From Paracoccaceae bacterium (lineage in GTDB: Bacteria > Pseudomonadota > Alphaproteobacteria > Rhodobacterales > Rhodobacteraceae), in contig SKUV01000224.1 in assembly GCA_007129775.1 (NCBI GenBank), positions 1 through 7,821 on the forward strand: a DNA stretch of 7,821 nt, written 5' to 3'. The translations under genes were made by a program, and so were the position numbers. Below the pieces are notes generated by a model that was not told where the DNA came from, did not search any database, and saw nothing but the letters and a program-made list of their open reading frames with translations. Positions within the stretch are counted from its first letter, which is position 1. Every line of letters starts with the position of its first letter. Positions 1 through 5,696 of the stretch are shown one piece after another.

Positions 1-39
1 CCCGCCCGGTTAACAGCCGCGTAAGCGGCCCGGGCAGGG
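1..39 (+). other. Nested hairpin with GTAA (GNRA-type) tetraloop
   Basis: The inner stem is GCCGC (16-20) pairing with GCGGC (25-29) around a GTAA loop (21-24). The outer stem pairs GCCCGG (4-9) with CCGGGC (30-35), and CCC (1-3) can pair with GGG (37-39) past a bulged A at 36. Six unpaired bases (10-15) lie on the left side only. No T-run follows, so it is not a classical terminator. It could be the 3' hairpin of a gene ending left of the window or part of a structured leader. The pairing is seen directly; the function is unknown. Confidence 0.4.
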
Positions 40-110
40 ATGCGCGCTGGGCGCCGCCCTTCGCTTTTGTTCGCGCCGATCCTGCGCTAGCTAGAGGGTG
101 ACGAGATGCC

Positions 111-120
111 AAAGGAGGTC
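111..120 (+). promoter_or_regulatory. Strong Shine-Dalgarno that sets the CDGSH start at 124
   Basis: AAAGGAGGTC contains a full AGGAGG (113-118) five bases before the ATG at 124. An earlier in-frame ATG at 106 lies upstream of this site and has no such site of its own at normal spacing. The start at 124 is therefore preferred, and the six extra residues of the longer frame are probably untranslated leader. Confidence 0.8.
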
Positions 121-123
121 AGA

Positions 124-378
124 ATGCCCGATCAGAAGCCCGAAATCGCCCAGACCGAGCCGATCCCGGTCGAGGTCGAGGCCGGCAAGACCTATTTCTG
201 GTGCGCCTGCGGCCGGTCGCAGCGCCAGCCCTTCTGCGACGGCAGCCACCGCGACACCGGTTTCGAGCCGGTGAAATGGCAGGCCACCGATAGCCGGCGG
301 GTCTGGTTCTGCGGCTGCAAGCACAGCGCAGGCGCGCCGTTGTGCGACGGCTCGCACAAGGCGCTGGCGGCGGGCTGA
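124..378 (+). CDS. Double CDGSH-type [2Fe-2S] iron-sulfur protein
   Basis: A small 84-residue soluble protein with two CDGSH iron-sulfur motifs in tandem. Each should hold a [2Fe-2S] cluster through three Cys and one His. The first has C27, C29, C38 and H42 (ending FCDGSH); the second has C63, C65, C74 and H78 (ending LCDGSH). Both ligand sets are complete. There is no signal peptide or membrane anchor, unlike mitochondrial mitoNEET, so a cytoplasmic place is expected. The family is linked to redox sensing, electron transfer and cluster handling, but the partner of this protein is unknown. The start at 124 is chosen because a perfect Shine-Dalgarno sits just before it; an in-frame ATG at 106 would add MPKEVR. 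The stop is only three bases before the DUF2237 gene, so the two are surely co-transcribed. The family call is certain; the physiological role is open. Confidence 0.93.
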   Translation: MPDQKPEIAQTEPIPVEVEAGKTYFWCACGRSQRQPFCDGSHRDTGFEPVKWQATDSRRVWFCGCKHSAGAPLCDGSHKALAAG

Positions 379-381
379 GAC

Positions 382-774
382 ATGGCGATCCGGATGGACC
401 CGTCGGTCAACGTGCTGGGCGGTGCGCTCGAACCCTGTTCGACGGCGCCGATGACCGGTTTTTTCCGCAACGGCGCCTGCGACACCTGCGCCGAGGATCA
501 GGGCAGCCACACCGTCTGCGCCGTGATGACGGACGAATTCCTCGCCTACTCGCGCTATCTGGGCAATGACCTCACGACGCCACGCCCCGAATTCTCCTTT
601 CCGGGGCTGAAGGCGGGGGATCGCTGGTGCCTGTGCGCCGGGCGCTTCCTGCAGGCCTGTCAGGAGGGGGTGGCGCCGCGCGTGCTGCTCTGCGCGACCC
701 ATGCCCGCGCGCTGGAGGTGGTGCCGCGCGACGTGCTGGAGGCCCACGCCCTCGACAGCGACGATGCCGGCTGA
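382..774 (+). CDS. DUF2237 family protein
   Basis: A 130-residue protein that I recognise as DUF2237 from its whole-length pattern: NVLGGALEPCS (10-20), MTGFFRNG (24-31), GSHTVCAVMT (41-50), FLAYSR then GND (53-63), TPRPEFSFPGLKAGDRWCLC (66-85), and a C-terminal ATHARALEVV followed by AHALD. It has eight Cys, at 19, 33, 36, 46, 83, 85, 93 and 104, several in conserved family positions. This suggests a metal or redox site, but no activity is established for the family to my knowledge. C36 sits where I recall a Gly or Pro in many relatives, giving a local CxxC (33-36). The gene begins three bases after the CDGSH stop, with no strong ribosome site of its own, so coupled translation is likely. 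An internal ATG at 394 is a possible shorter start. Its stop codon runs into a 14-bp tandem repeat. Confidence 0.9.
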   Translation: MAIRMDPSVNVLGGALEPCSTAPMTGFFRNGACDTCAEDQGSHTVCAVMTDEFLAYSRYLGNDLTTPRPEFSFPGLKAGDRWCLCAGRFLQACQEGVAPRVLLCATHARALEVVPRDVLEAHALDSDDAG

Positions 775-810
775 GCGGTGTCGGCCGAGCGGTGTCGGCC
801 GAGCGGTGTC
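773..810 (+). repeat. 14-bp tandem repeat, 2.7 copies
   Basis: The unit GAGCGGTGTCGGCC occurs at 773-786 and 787-800, and its first ten bases recur at 801-810. The copies are identical. The first copy includes the last two bases of the DUF2237 stop codon, so the array begins exactly at the gene's end. Because 14 is not a multiple of three, the array does not encode a repeat peptide. It looks like a recent slippage product in the intergenic region. Confidence 0.9.
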
Positions 811-887
811 AGGAGCACTGACCACAGAATCGACATAATCGCCCCGCGTTTCAACCAAACTGTGCGGCTAGCACCGATCTGAACACT

Positions 888-909
888 CTCCGCCCCGCAT
901 TGGGGGGAG
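888..909 (+). other. Leader hairpin ahead of the Hint gene
   Basis: CTCC (888-891) and CCCC (893-896), separated by a bulged G at 892, can pair with GGGG (902-905) and GGAG (906-909) around the loop GCATT. This gives eight base pairs about 25 bases before the ATG at 935. No T-run follows. It could be a leader structure affecting translation or an upstream terminator remnant. The rest of the 160-base gap (775-934) shows the tandem repeat and no promoter I can defend. Confidence 0.3.
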
Positions 910-934
910 GGACGGCAGGCACGGGCGACAGGCG

Positions 935-3559
935 ATGGCCATAACGGCGCTTTGGGAGTTCGGTGAGGGCGTGCAGGAGGCCGAGGGCGTCCTGCCGCTG
1001 CTGCATGCGCAGGCCACGGAGGCAGCCGGGGGTGATGGCCCCGCGCCGGGCGAGGGCGCGCTGGCCATCGTTTTCGCGCAGTTGCTGCATATGGGCCCGG
1101 AAGACGACACCATCGCCCGGTTCGAAGACGGCACCGCGACCCTGCGTCTCGCCCTGTCCGAGGACGGCGCCTTGCGCGTGATGCTGGGCGCTGGCGACGC
1201 TGCGCGCAGCCTCAGCACCCCCGACGGCTTCGTCGGGGCAAGCGACACGATCCGCGCGATTCTCGCATGGCAGGGGGGCGGGGCGCGGCTGGTTGCCCAG
1301 AACCTTTTTACCGGCGAGGAGCACGAGGTCGGGCTCGGCCTCGCCCCGCCGATGCCCGCGCGGCTGGACTCGGAGGGGCATTGGGCATTGCCGGGCGATG
1401 GTGACGCATCGGGTTTTCAGGGCAGCCTGATCGCCATGGGCATTTACGACGACCCCGCCGATGCCGGTGCCATCGCGGCCTTCGGACAGGACGATGATGC
1501 GCCGGCGGGGCAGGGTGTGGATGCGTCAAGGGATACAGACGCGACGGCCGACCTGATCGGCGGCGCAACCCTCGATCTCGACAGTGACGCCCCGCAGATG
1601 GAGGCGGCGCTCCAGATCGCCGGCGTGGCCGAGGGCGCGGAGTATGTGCTGAGCTTCCGCGCGCTGGATATCGCCGCCGAGGGCGACAGCTTTCGCATCC
1701 TGTGGAATGGCGAGCCATTGATCCACGACGGCGCCGAGGTCTTCACGCCGCCCTCCGACGATTACGGTGCCTATGCGTTGCGCCTGACCGGCGGCAGCGG
1801 CGACGGCAGCAACAGTTTGGAGTTTCTGGGCGAGGGCGGCGAAGGCGGGGTGGCCATCGCGCTGGAGGATCTGCGGCTGACCGAGGCGACACCGGCCGAT
1901 CCGGACGCCGCCGGCGGGGCGGGCGGCGCCGGCCCGGCGGCAGACGCCGGCGATGATGCGGATATGAAACCTGTCACCGTGACCCTGGAGGGCGGTGCCT
2001 CGGGGCAGGCCAACAGCCTCGGCGCCTATGTCATCGATTCCCAGACCGGGGCGCTGCTGGCGCCCGAGATCCTGTTCGGGGACACGCGCGACGATCTGCA
2101 GGGCGGCGCCGCGAACCCCGGCGACAGCGCCGAATACATGGCGCCCGAAGGCACGCAGATCGGCCTGTTCCTGATCGGCGGCGGGGCGCATTACAACGAT
2201 CTGGAGGCGTTGGGCCCCGGGCGGCTGGTTTTTCTCAACGAAGCCGGCGCGCTGGCGGTCGAGGGTGACGCCGAACCGCAGCTTTGGCACCTGGCGGCCG
2301 ATGGCACCCAGACGTTGCTGGACGGGCCGGTGTTCCATTCCGCCGGCCATGGCGCGCGCGCCGGGCTCAACCCCGATGGCACCAGCCATGTGAGCACGCT
2401 GGCCGCGAATGATGACGGCACGATGCTGCTGGGCTTCGATGACAGCTTCGGGGCCGGGGCGTCCGGGGATGCGGCGGCACCGGAGCAGGCGGCGGATTTC
2501 GGGGCGCTGCGCGTCTCGGTCGATCCGCGCGCGGCGGCGGCGACGCTCGTCGCGCAGGGGGTGTCGCCGGAGCCGGATGTCGCGGGGCTTCTGGCCGACG
2601 AGACTGACGAGACCGACGAGACTGACGAGACCGACGAGACTGACGAGACCGACGAGACTGACGGGGCCGACGCTACCGATATGGTGGCCGGACTGGCCTC
2701 GCCCGGCCTACTGGTGCTGTTGCCATCGGCGCGGGTCATGCCCGAGGCCCCGCCCGAGGCCGCGAATTTCCCCGACGAACCCGAAATCACCGCGCCCGCG
2801 CCCGAGCCCGAGCCCGACGCAGCACTTGCCGCGCAGGATGCCGTCGCCGCCTTCCCGGCGGGCGCTGCCGCGCCTGCGCAGATGTCGGCGCAATTGTCGC
2901 AATCGACGATCGTGCCCTGTTTCACCCCGGGCACGCTAATCGACACCGCGCGCGGCCGCGTGCCGGTGGAGACCCTGCGCCCGGGCGATCGGGTGTTGAG
3001 CCGCGATCACGGCTTCCAGCCCATCGACTGGGTCGGCCGCAAGGAGGTTTCGCCCGCCGAGCTTGTGGAAAAGCCCCATATGCGCGGGGTGCGGATCAGC
3101 GCGGGTGCCCTGGGTGGTGGCCTGCCGGAACGCGATATGGTGGTCTCGCCGCAGCACCGGGTGCTTGTCATCGGGGCCGAGGCCGAGCTTCTGTTCGGCG
3201 AGCGCGAGGTGCTGGTGCCGGCCATCCACATGCTCGACACTCCGGGGGTGGTGCGCGACGGGGCCGACAGCATCATCTACATTCATATCATGTGCAGTCG
3301 CCACGAGATCCTGCGCTCCGACGGGATCTGGAGCGAGAGTTTCCAGCCCGGCGATCTGAGCCTTGCCGGGCTCGACCGGGCGCAGCGGGCCGAGTTGCTG
3401 GAACTGTTCCCCGAACTGGTCAGCCGCTCGGGCCGCAGCAATTACGTGGCCGCGCGCCGGTCGCTGCAGCGCTACGAGACGCTGGCGCTGATGGCGCCGC
3501 GCCGGCCCCGGCGTGTTGGCGGCCGGCAGGGCGCGCCTTTTTTCGCATCACCGGGCTGA
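935..3559 (+). CDS. Large mosaic Hint-domain protein with DUF4114-like module
   Basis: An 874-residue acidic, Ala/Gly-rich protein built of modules. Residues 3-175 look like a concanavalin/LamG-type beta region (ALWEFGEG near the start, ASGFQG then MGIYDD near the end); this is tentative. Residues 205-316 resemble a jelly-roll binding domain (LSFRALD, WNGEPL, GDGSNSLEF). Residues 318-343 are an Ala/Gly/Asp linker. Residues 345-530 resemble DUF4114 (NSLGAYVID at 360, a GLFLIGGG segment, FHSAGH, LGFDDSFG), although the acidic residues usual near its end are partly lost. Residues 555-575 are seven DET repeats, and a Pro/Glu-rich linker follows. From C662 to about 805 is a Hint domain of the type common in Rhodobacterales (CFTPGTLIDTARG, LRPGDRVLSRD, SPQHRVLV, RHEIL, WSESFQPGD). 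No Sec signal is visible; relatives are often thought to be surface or type I-secreted, and that is inference here. Hint implies possible self-cleavage at C662, but the usual intein HN end is absent. The ribosome site is weak (GACAGG). The final 20 residues after LQRYETLALM are Arg/Gly-rich and overlap a terminator-like sequence. Confidence 0.87.
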   Translation: MAITALWEFGEGVQEAEGVLPLLHAQATEAAGGDGPAPGEGALAIVFAQLLHMGPEDDTIARFEDGTATLRLALSEDGALRVMLGAGDAARSLSTPDGFVGASDTIRAILAWQGGGARLVAQNLFTGEEHEVGLGLAPPMPARLDSEGHWALPGDGDASGFQGSLIAMGIYDDPADAGAIAAFGQDDDAPAGQGVDASRDTDATADLIGGATLDLDSDAPQMEAALQIAGVAEGAEYVLSFRALDIAAEGDSFRILWNGEPLIHDGAEVFTPPSDDYGAYALRLTGGSGDGSNSLEFLGEGGEGGVAIALEDLRLTEATPADPDAAGGAGGAGPAADAGDDADMKPVTVTLEGGASGQANSLGAYVIDSQTGALLAPEILFGDTRDDLQGGAANPGDSAEYMAPEGTQIGLFLIGGGAHYNDLEALGPGRLVFLNEAGALAVEGDAEPQLWHLAADGTQTLLDGPVFHSAGHGARAGLNPDGTSHVSTLAANDDGTMLLGFDDSFGAGASGDAAAPEQAADFGALRVSVDPRAAAATLVAQGVSPEPDVAGLLADETDETDETDETDETDETDETDGADATDMVAGLASPGLLVLLPSARVMPEAPPEAANFPDEPEITAPAPEPEPDAALAAQDAVAAFPAGAAAPAQMSAQLSQSTIVPCFTPGTLIDTARGRVPVETLRPGDRVLSRDHGFQPIDWVGRKEVSPAELVEKPHMRGVRISAGALGGGLPERDMVVSPQHRVLVIGAEAELLFGEREVLVPAIHMLDTPGVVRDGADSIIYIHIMCSRHEILRSDGIWSESFQPGDLSLAGLDRAQRAELLELFPELVSRSGRSNYVAARRSLQRYETLALMAPRRPRRVGGRQGAPFFASPG
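2597..2659 (+). repeat. Seven 9-bp units encoding Asp-Glu-Thr
   Basis: Seven in-frame copies of GACGAGAC(T/C) encode DET seven times (residues 555-575 of the Hint protein). The third base of the Thr codon alternates strictly: T, C, T, C, T, C, T. The true repeat period is therefore 18 bp (DETDET), present 3.5 times. A degenerate tail, DGADATD, follows. The identical codons point to recent expansion by slippage. The product is a short, highly acidic spacer between the DUF4114-like module and the Hint domain. Confidence 0.95.
3510..3543 (+). terminator. Terminator-like hairpin and T-run overlapping the Hint gene's end
   Basis: GGCGTG (3510-3515) can pair with CGCGCC (3532-3537) with one G-T wobble, directly followed by six T (3538-3543). 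This is the only hairpin-plus-T-run I noticed in the window. It lies inside the reading frame, before the stop at 3557-3559, and the T-run encodes part of PFFA. The stem is short and the loop long (16 bases), with alternative GC pairings nearby, so the call is moderate. The gene-free stretch 3560-3702 that follows holds no other signal I can support. Confidence 0.4.
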
Positions 3560-3702
3560 CACCGCAGCACTGCGCGGCCAGTTCCGTGGCATGGGGCGCC
3601 GACCGGCCTGGCCCGGGCCATTGCGATCCCCGCCGGGGCTGGACACGGAGCGGGCGGCGGGGCAATCTCGCCCCCGGAACGCACATCAGCCGGAGACCGC
3701 CC

Positions 3703-4140
3703 ATGCCCAGCCCCGTTTCCCGTCCGTGGCACCTCGTCGTGGTGGGGCTTGTCGCGCTCCTGTGGCATCTGGGCGGGGCGGCTGATTACGTGGCCACACA
3801 GATGCGCTTCGAGCCGTATGTGAGCGAGTTTCCCCCCGAATGGATCGTGTATTTCGGCGGGCTGCCCACATGGGTTAATGCGGCCTGGGCCATCGGTGTC
3901 TGGGTCGGCCTGCTGGGCGCGATCCTTCTGCTGCTGCGCGAACGCGCGGCGGTGCTGACGCTGGCGGTGGCGGCCATCGCCATGGTGGCGGCGACGATCT
4001 GGCTGATCTTTCTTGCGGATCCGACGATCGGCGCGGTGACCGGCGATGTCGGCGTCTGGGTGATGGCCGGCGCGGCGCTGGCATCTGTCCTGCTGTGGCT
4101 TTATGCGCGCTGGATGAAGGTGGCGCAGGTGCTGGGCTGA
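3703..4140 (+). CDS. Small four-helix inner-membrane protein
   Basis: A 145-residue protein with four hydrophobic segments, roughly residues 9-27, 57-78, 82-104 and 116-135. Between the first two is a loop with AADYVATQMRFEPYVSEFPPEWIVYFGGLPTWVNAAWAIGVW-type features, notably PPEW then a Tyr-Phe before LPTWV. The pattern resembles a conserved alphaproteobacterial family that databases often label 'sugar transporter' without good support. I would call it a membrane protein of unknown function. The frame is open far upstream, but ATG 3703 is preceded by CGGAGA (3691-3696) at good spacing and starts cleanly before the first helix. Its stop is 15 bases before the nitronate monooxygenase start, so the two genes probably form an operon, although no functional link is evident. 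Confidence 0.83.
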   Translation: MPSPVSRPWHLVVVGLVALLWHLGGAADYVATQMRFEPYVSEFPPEWIVYFGGLPTWVNAAWAIGVWVGLLGAILLLLRERAAVLTLAVAAIAMVAATIWLIFLADPTIGAVTGDVGVWVMAGAALASVLLWLYARWMKVAQVLG

Positions 4141-4155
4141 CAGGGCGGGCGCGCG

Positions 4156-5103
4156 ATGGCGCTGCCTGCCACGCTCGGCCCGCTGCGGCTGCCGGCGATT
4201 GCCGCACCGATGTTTCTGGTTTCCGGCCCCGATCTGGTGGTGGAAACCTGCCGCGCCGGGCTGATCGGCACCTTTCCGGCGATGAATGCGCGCAGCAGCG
4301 CGGCACTGGCCGACTGGCTGGACGAGATCGCGGAACGTCGGCGGCCGGGCGATGCGGCCTACGGCGTGAACCTGATCGTGCACCGCAGCAATCCGCGCCT
4401 CGACGCCGATCTGGAGGTGCTCAAGAGCCGCAAGGTGCCGCTGGTGATCACCTCGCTCGGCGCGGTGCCCGATCTGGTGCGCGTGGTGCAAGGCTGGGGC
4501 GGGCTGGTCTTTCACGATGTGATCAGCCGGCGTCATGCCGAAAAGGCCGCCGCTGCGGGGGTAGACGGGATCATCTGTGTCTCGGCCGGGGCGGGCGGGC
4601 ATGCCGGCACGCTCAACCCCTTCGCGCTGGTGGCCGAGGTGCGGCAGGTCTTTGCCGGCACGGTGATCCTCGGCGGGGCGATCAACACCGGCGCCCAGAT
4701 CGCGGCGGCGCGGATGATGGGGGCCGATCTGGCCTATCTCGGCACCCGCTTCATCGCCACGCGCGAGGCGATGGTGCCCGAGGGTTTCAAGGAGATGATC
4801 GCGCAAGCCCGGGCCGCCGACATCGTACATACCGATGCGATTTCCGGGGTGAAGGCGAATTTTCTGGCGCCGTCGCTGCGCGCCGCGGGGCTGGATCCGG
4901 ACAATCTGCCCCCCGTTGGGCGGATGTTGCCGGAGGGCGAGGCGAAGGCCTGGCGCGATATCTGGTCGGCCGGGCATGGAGTGGGCGGGATCGACGATGC
5001 ACCCCCGGCCGCGGAGCTATGCGCGCGGCTGATCGCGGAGTATCGCGCCGCGGTGGCGGGGCTGGCCGACGATCCCTTCGCCCGAAACGGCGGGGACGTC
5101 TGA
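4156..5103 (+). CDS. Nitronate monooxygenase (2-nitropropane dioxygenase family)
   Basis: A 315-residue FMN-dependent TIM-barrel protein. Family members oxidise alkyl nitronates such as propionate 3-nitronate to carbonyl compounds and nitrite with O2. Visible marks are the N-terminal IAAPMFLVSG (15-24), YGVNLIVHRSN (69-79), VITSLGAVPDLV (98-109), VDGIICVSAGAGGHAGT (136-152), ILGGAINTG (171-179), LGTRFIATREA (195-205) and a C-terminal SAGHGVGGIDD (271-281). H149 in GGHAG is the expected catalytic His, and the GGAI and GTRF segments should hold the FMN phosphate. Length is near the usual 310-360. There is no signal peptide, so it is cytoplasmic. Only a weak ribosome site (AGGGCGG) precedes the ATG, which fits coupling to the membrane-protein gene 15 bases upstream. 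A perfect 13-bp inverted repeat lies just after the stop. The true substrate may not be a nitronate, since many members are uncharacterised. Confidence 0.9.
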   Translation: MALPATLGPLRLPAIAAPMFLVSGPDLVVETCRAGLIGTFPAMNARSSAALADWLDEIAERRRPGDAAYGVNLIVHRSNPRLDADLEVLKSRKVPLVITSLGAVPDLVRVVQGWGGLVFHDVISRRHAEKAAAAGVDGIICVSAGAGGHAGTLNPFALVAEVRQVFAGTVILGGAINTGAQIAAARMMGADLAYLGTRFIATREAMVPEGFKEMIAQARAADIVHTDAISGVKANFLAPSLRAAGLDPDNLPPVGRMLPEGEAKAWRDIWSAGHGVGGIDDAPPAAELCARLIAEYRAAVAGLADDPFARNGGDV

Positions 5104-5104
5104 G

Positions 5105-5140
5105 GGCGCCCGCGTGCGGGACCGCTGGCACGCGGGCGCC
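5105..5140 (+). terminator. Perfect 13-bp inverted repeat after the nitronate monooxygenase gene
   Basis: GGCGCCCGCGTGC (5105-5117) and its exact reverse complement GCACGCGGGCGCC (5128-5140) flank a ten-base loop, starting two bases after the stop. The stem is long and almost all GC. No T-run follows (the next bases are TGGCGTGG), so it may end transcription inefficiently, protect the 3' end of the message, or act in another way. It suggests that the cytochrome gene downstream is at least partly separated from the upstream pair. Confidence 0.55.
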
Positions 5141-5212
5141 TGGCGTGGCATACTGCGCCCAAGCCCGCGGACAGGGCAGGCGCAGAGGCAGGCAGCGACA
5201 GGAGGGAACACC

Positions 5213-5620
5213 ATGCGGTATCTGGGCATCGTGGCGGGGCTGGCGGGGGCGGGGCTGATCTGGGCCTGCGCCCCGGAAGAGCGGATACCCTCGGGCGCGG
5301 CGCTTTATGCCGATTATTGCGCGGCCTGCCATGGCACCGATGCCCGCGGCAGCGGGCCGGAGGCCGCCGGTGTCGGGGTGGCGATACCCGATCTGACCAC
5401 CATCGCGGCGCGCAACAACGGCGTCTTTCCGCTGACAGAGGTGATGAGCAAGGTCGACGGCTACGCCCGCGGCCGCAGCCCGGGGCGGTCGGTCATGCCG
5501 GAACTGGGCCATCTGCTCGACGGCCCGCTGGTGCGCGTCGATACCGGCGACGGCATGCTGACGCCGACGCCGGCCAAGCTGATCGCCATCGCGGACTATC
5601 TGAAAACGGTCCAGCGCTGA
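5213..5620 (+). CDS. Small mono-haem cytochrome c, probable lipoprotein
   Basis: A 135-residue exported electron carrier. Residues 1-18 form a short basic-hydrophobic leader (MRYLG then Ala/Gly/Leu), followed by C19 in IWAC. This resembles a lipobox, but with Trp in the position usually taken by a small residue. The haem c site is CAACH at 36-40, with His40 as one axial ligand. M95 in SVMPELG is the likely second ligand, which makes it a class I cytochrome. The C-terminal IADYLKTVQR is the typical last helix. If C19 is lipidated, the protein is anchored to a membrane facing the periplasm; otherwise it is soluble after cleavage. The start is fixed by AGGAGGG (5200-5206) six bases before ATG 5213; a GTG at 5114 in the same frame is rejected because it adds a hydrophilic stretch ahead of the leader and lies in the hairpin. 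Its redox partner is not evident here. It converges on the acetate kinase gene 58 bases away. Confidence 0.9.
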   Translation: MRYLGIVAGLAGAGLIWACAPEERIPSGAALYADYCAACHGTDARGSGPEAAGVGVAIPDLTTIAARNNGVFPLTEVMSKVDGYARGRSPGRSVMPELGHLLDGPLVRVDTGDGMLTPTPAKLIAIADYLKTVQR

Positions 5621-5641
5621 GGCCCGGGCGGCGCACGTCCG

Positions 5642-5696
5642 GCCTTCGTCGGGCAGGTCCTGCCCTGGGCGGGCGGGCCTAGCCTTCGTCGGGCAG
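5642..5696. repeat. 15-bp direct repeat at the end of the AckA-PduL gene
   Basis: GCCTTCGTCGGGCAG occurs at 5642-5656 and again at 5682-5696, exactly 40 bases apart. The right copy is coding: on the minus strand it gives the final Leu-Pro-Asp-Glu-Gly of the fusion protein just before the TAG stop. The left copy lies in the gap between the convergent genes, in another frame. It looks like a small duplication of the gene's tail. Confidence 0.85.
5651..5665. terminator. Possible bidirectional terminator hairpin between convergent genes
   Basis: GGGCAG (5651-5656) pairs with CTGCCC (5660-5665) around a three-base loop. A wider pairing of GGCCCG (5621-5626) with CGGGCC (5674-5679) can enclose it. 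The 58-base gap separates the cytochrome stop from the minus-strand fusion's stop, so a shared terminator is expected here. Neither strand shows a T-run, so the call rests on position and pairing only. Confidence 0.35.

Noticed and set aside
67..95. Promoter (TTGTTC, 17 bases, GCTAGA) before the CDGSH gene
   Set aside because: Spacing is right but both boxes match poorly; it is too weak to separate from chance.
106..123. Upstream ATG at 106 as start of the CDGSH protein
   Set aside because: The strong Shine-Dalgarno at 113-118 lies between it and the ATG at 124 and fits only the latter.
91..858. Minus-strand open frame of 255 codons
   Set aside because: It lies opposite the CDGSH and DUF2237 genes, whose motifs are clear on the plus strand; its composition is typical of an antisense shadow.
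2597..2659. Possible CRISPR-like array
   Set aside because: The units are contiguous 9-mers without spacers and lie in frame inside a protein.
3292..3702. Upstream extension of the four-helix protein frame
   Set aside because: It overlaps the Hint domain coding region and carries no family features; ATG 3703 has a ribosome site and starts just before the first helix.
3472..4977. Minus-strand open frame of 501 codons
   Set aside because: It is antisense to the membrane protein and nitronate monooxygenase, low in complexity and without domain features; it spans two real genes.
5114..5212. GTG start at 5114 for the cytochrome
   Set aside because: It falls inside the inverted repeat and would put 33 hydrophilic residues before the signal peptide; ATG 5213 has a good ribosome site.
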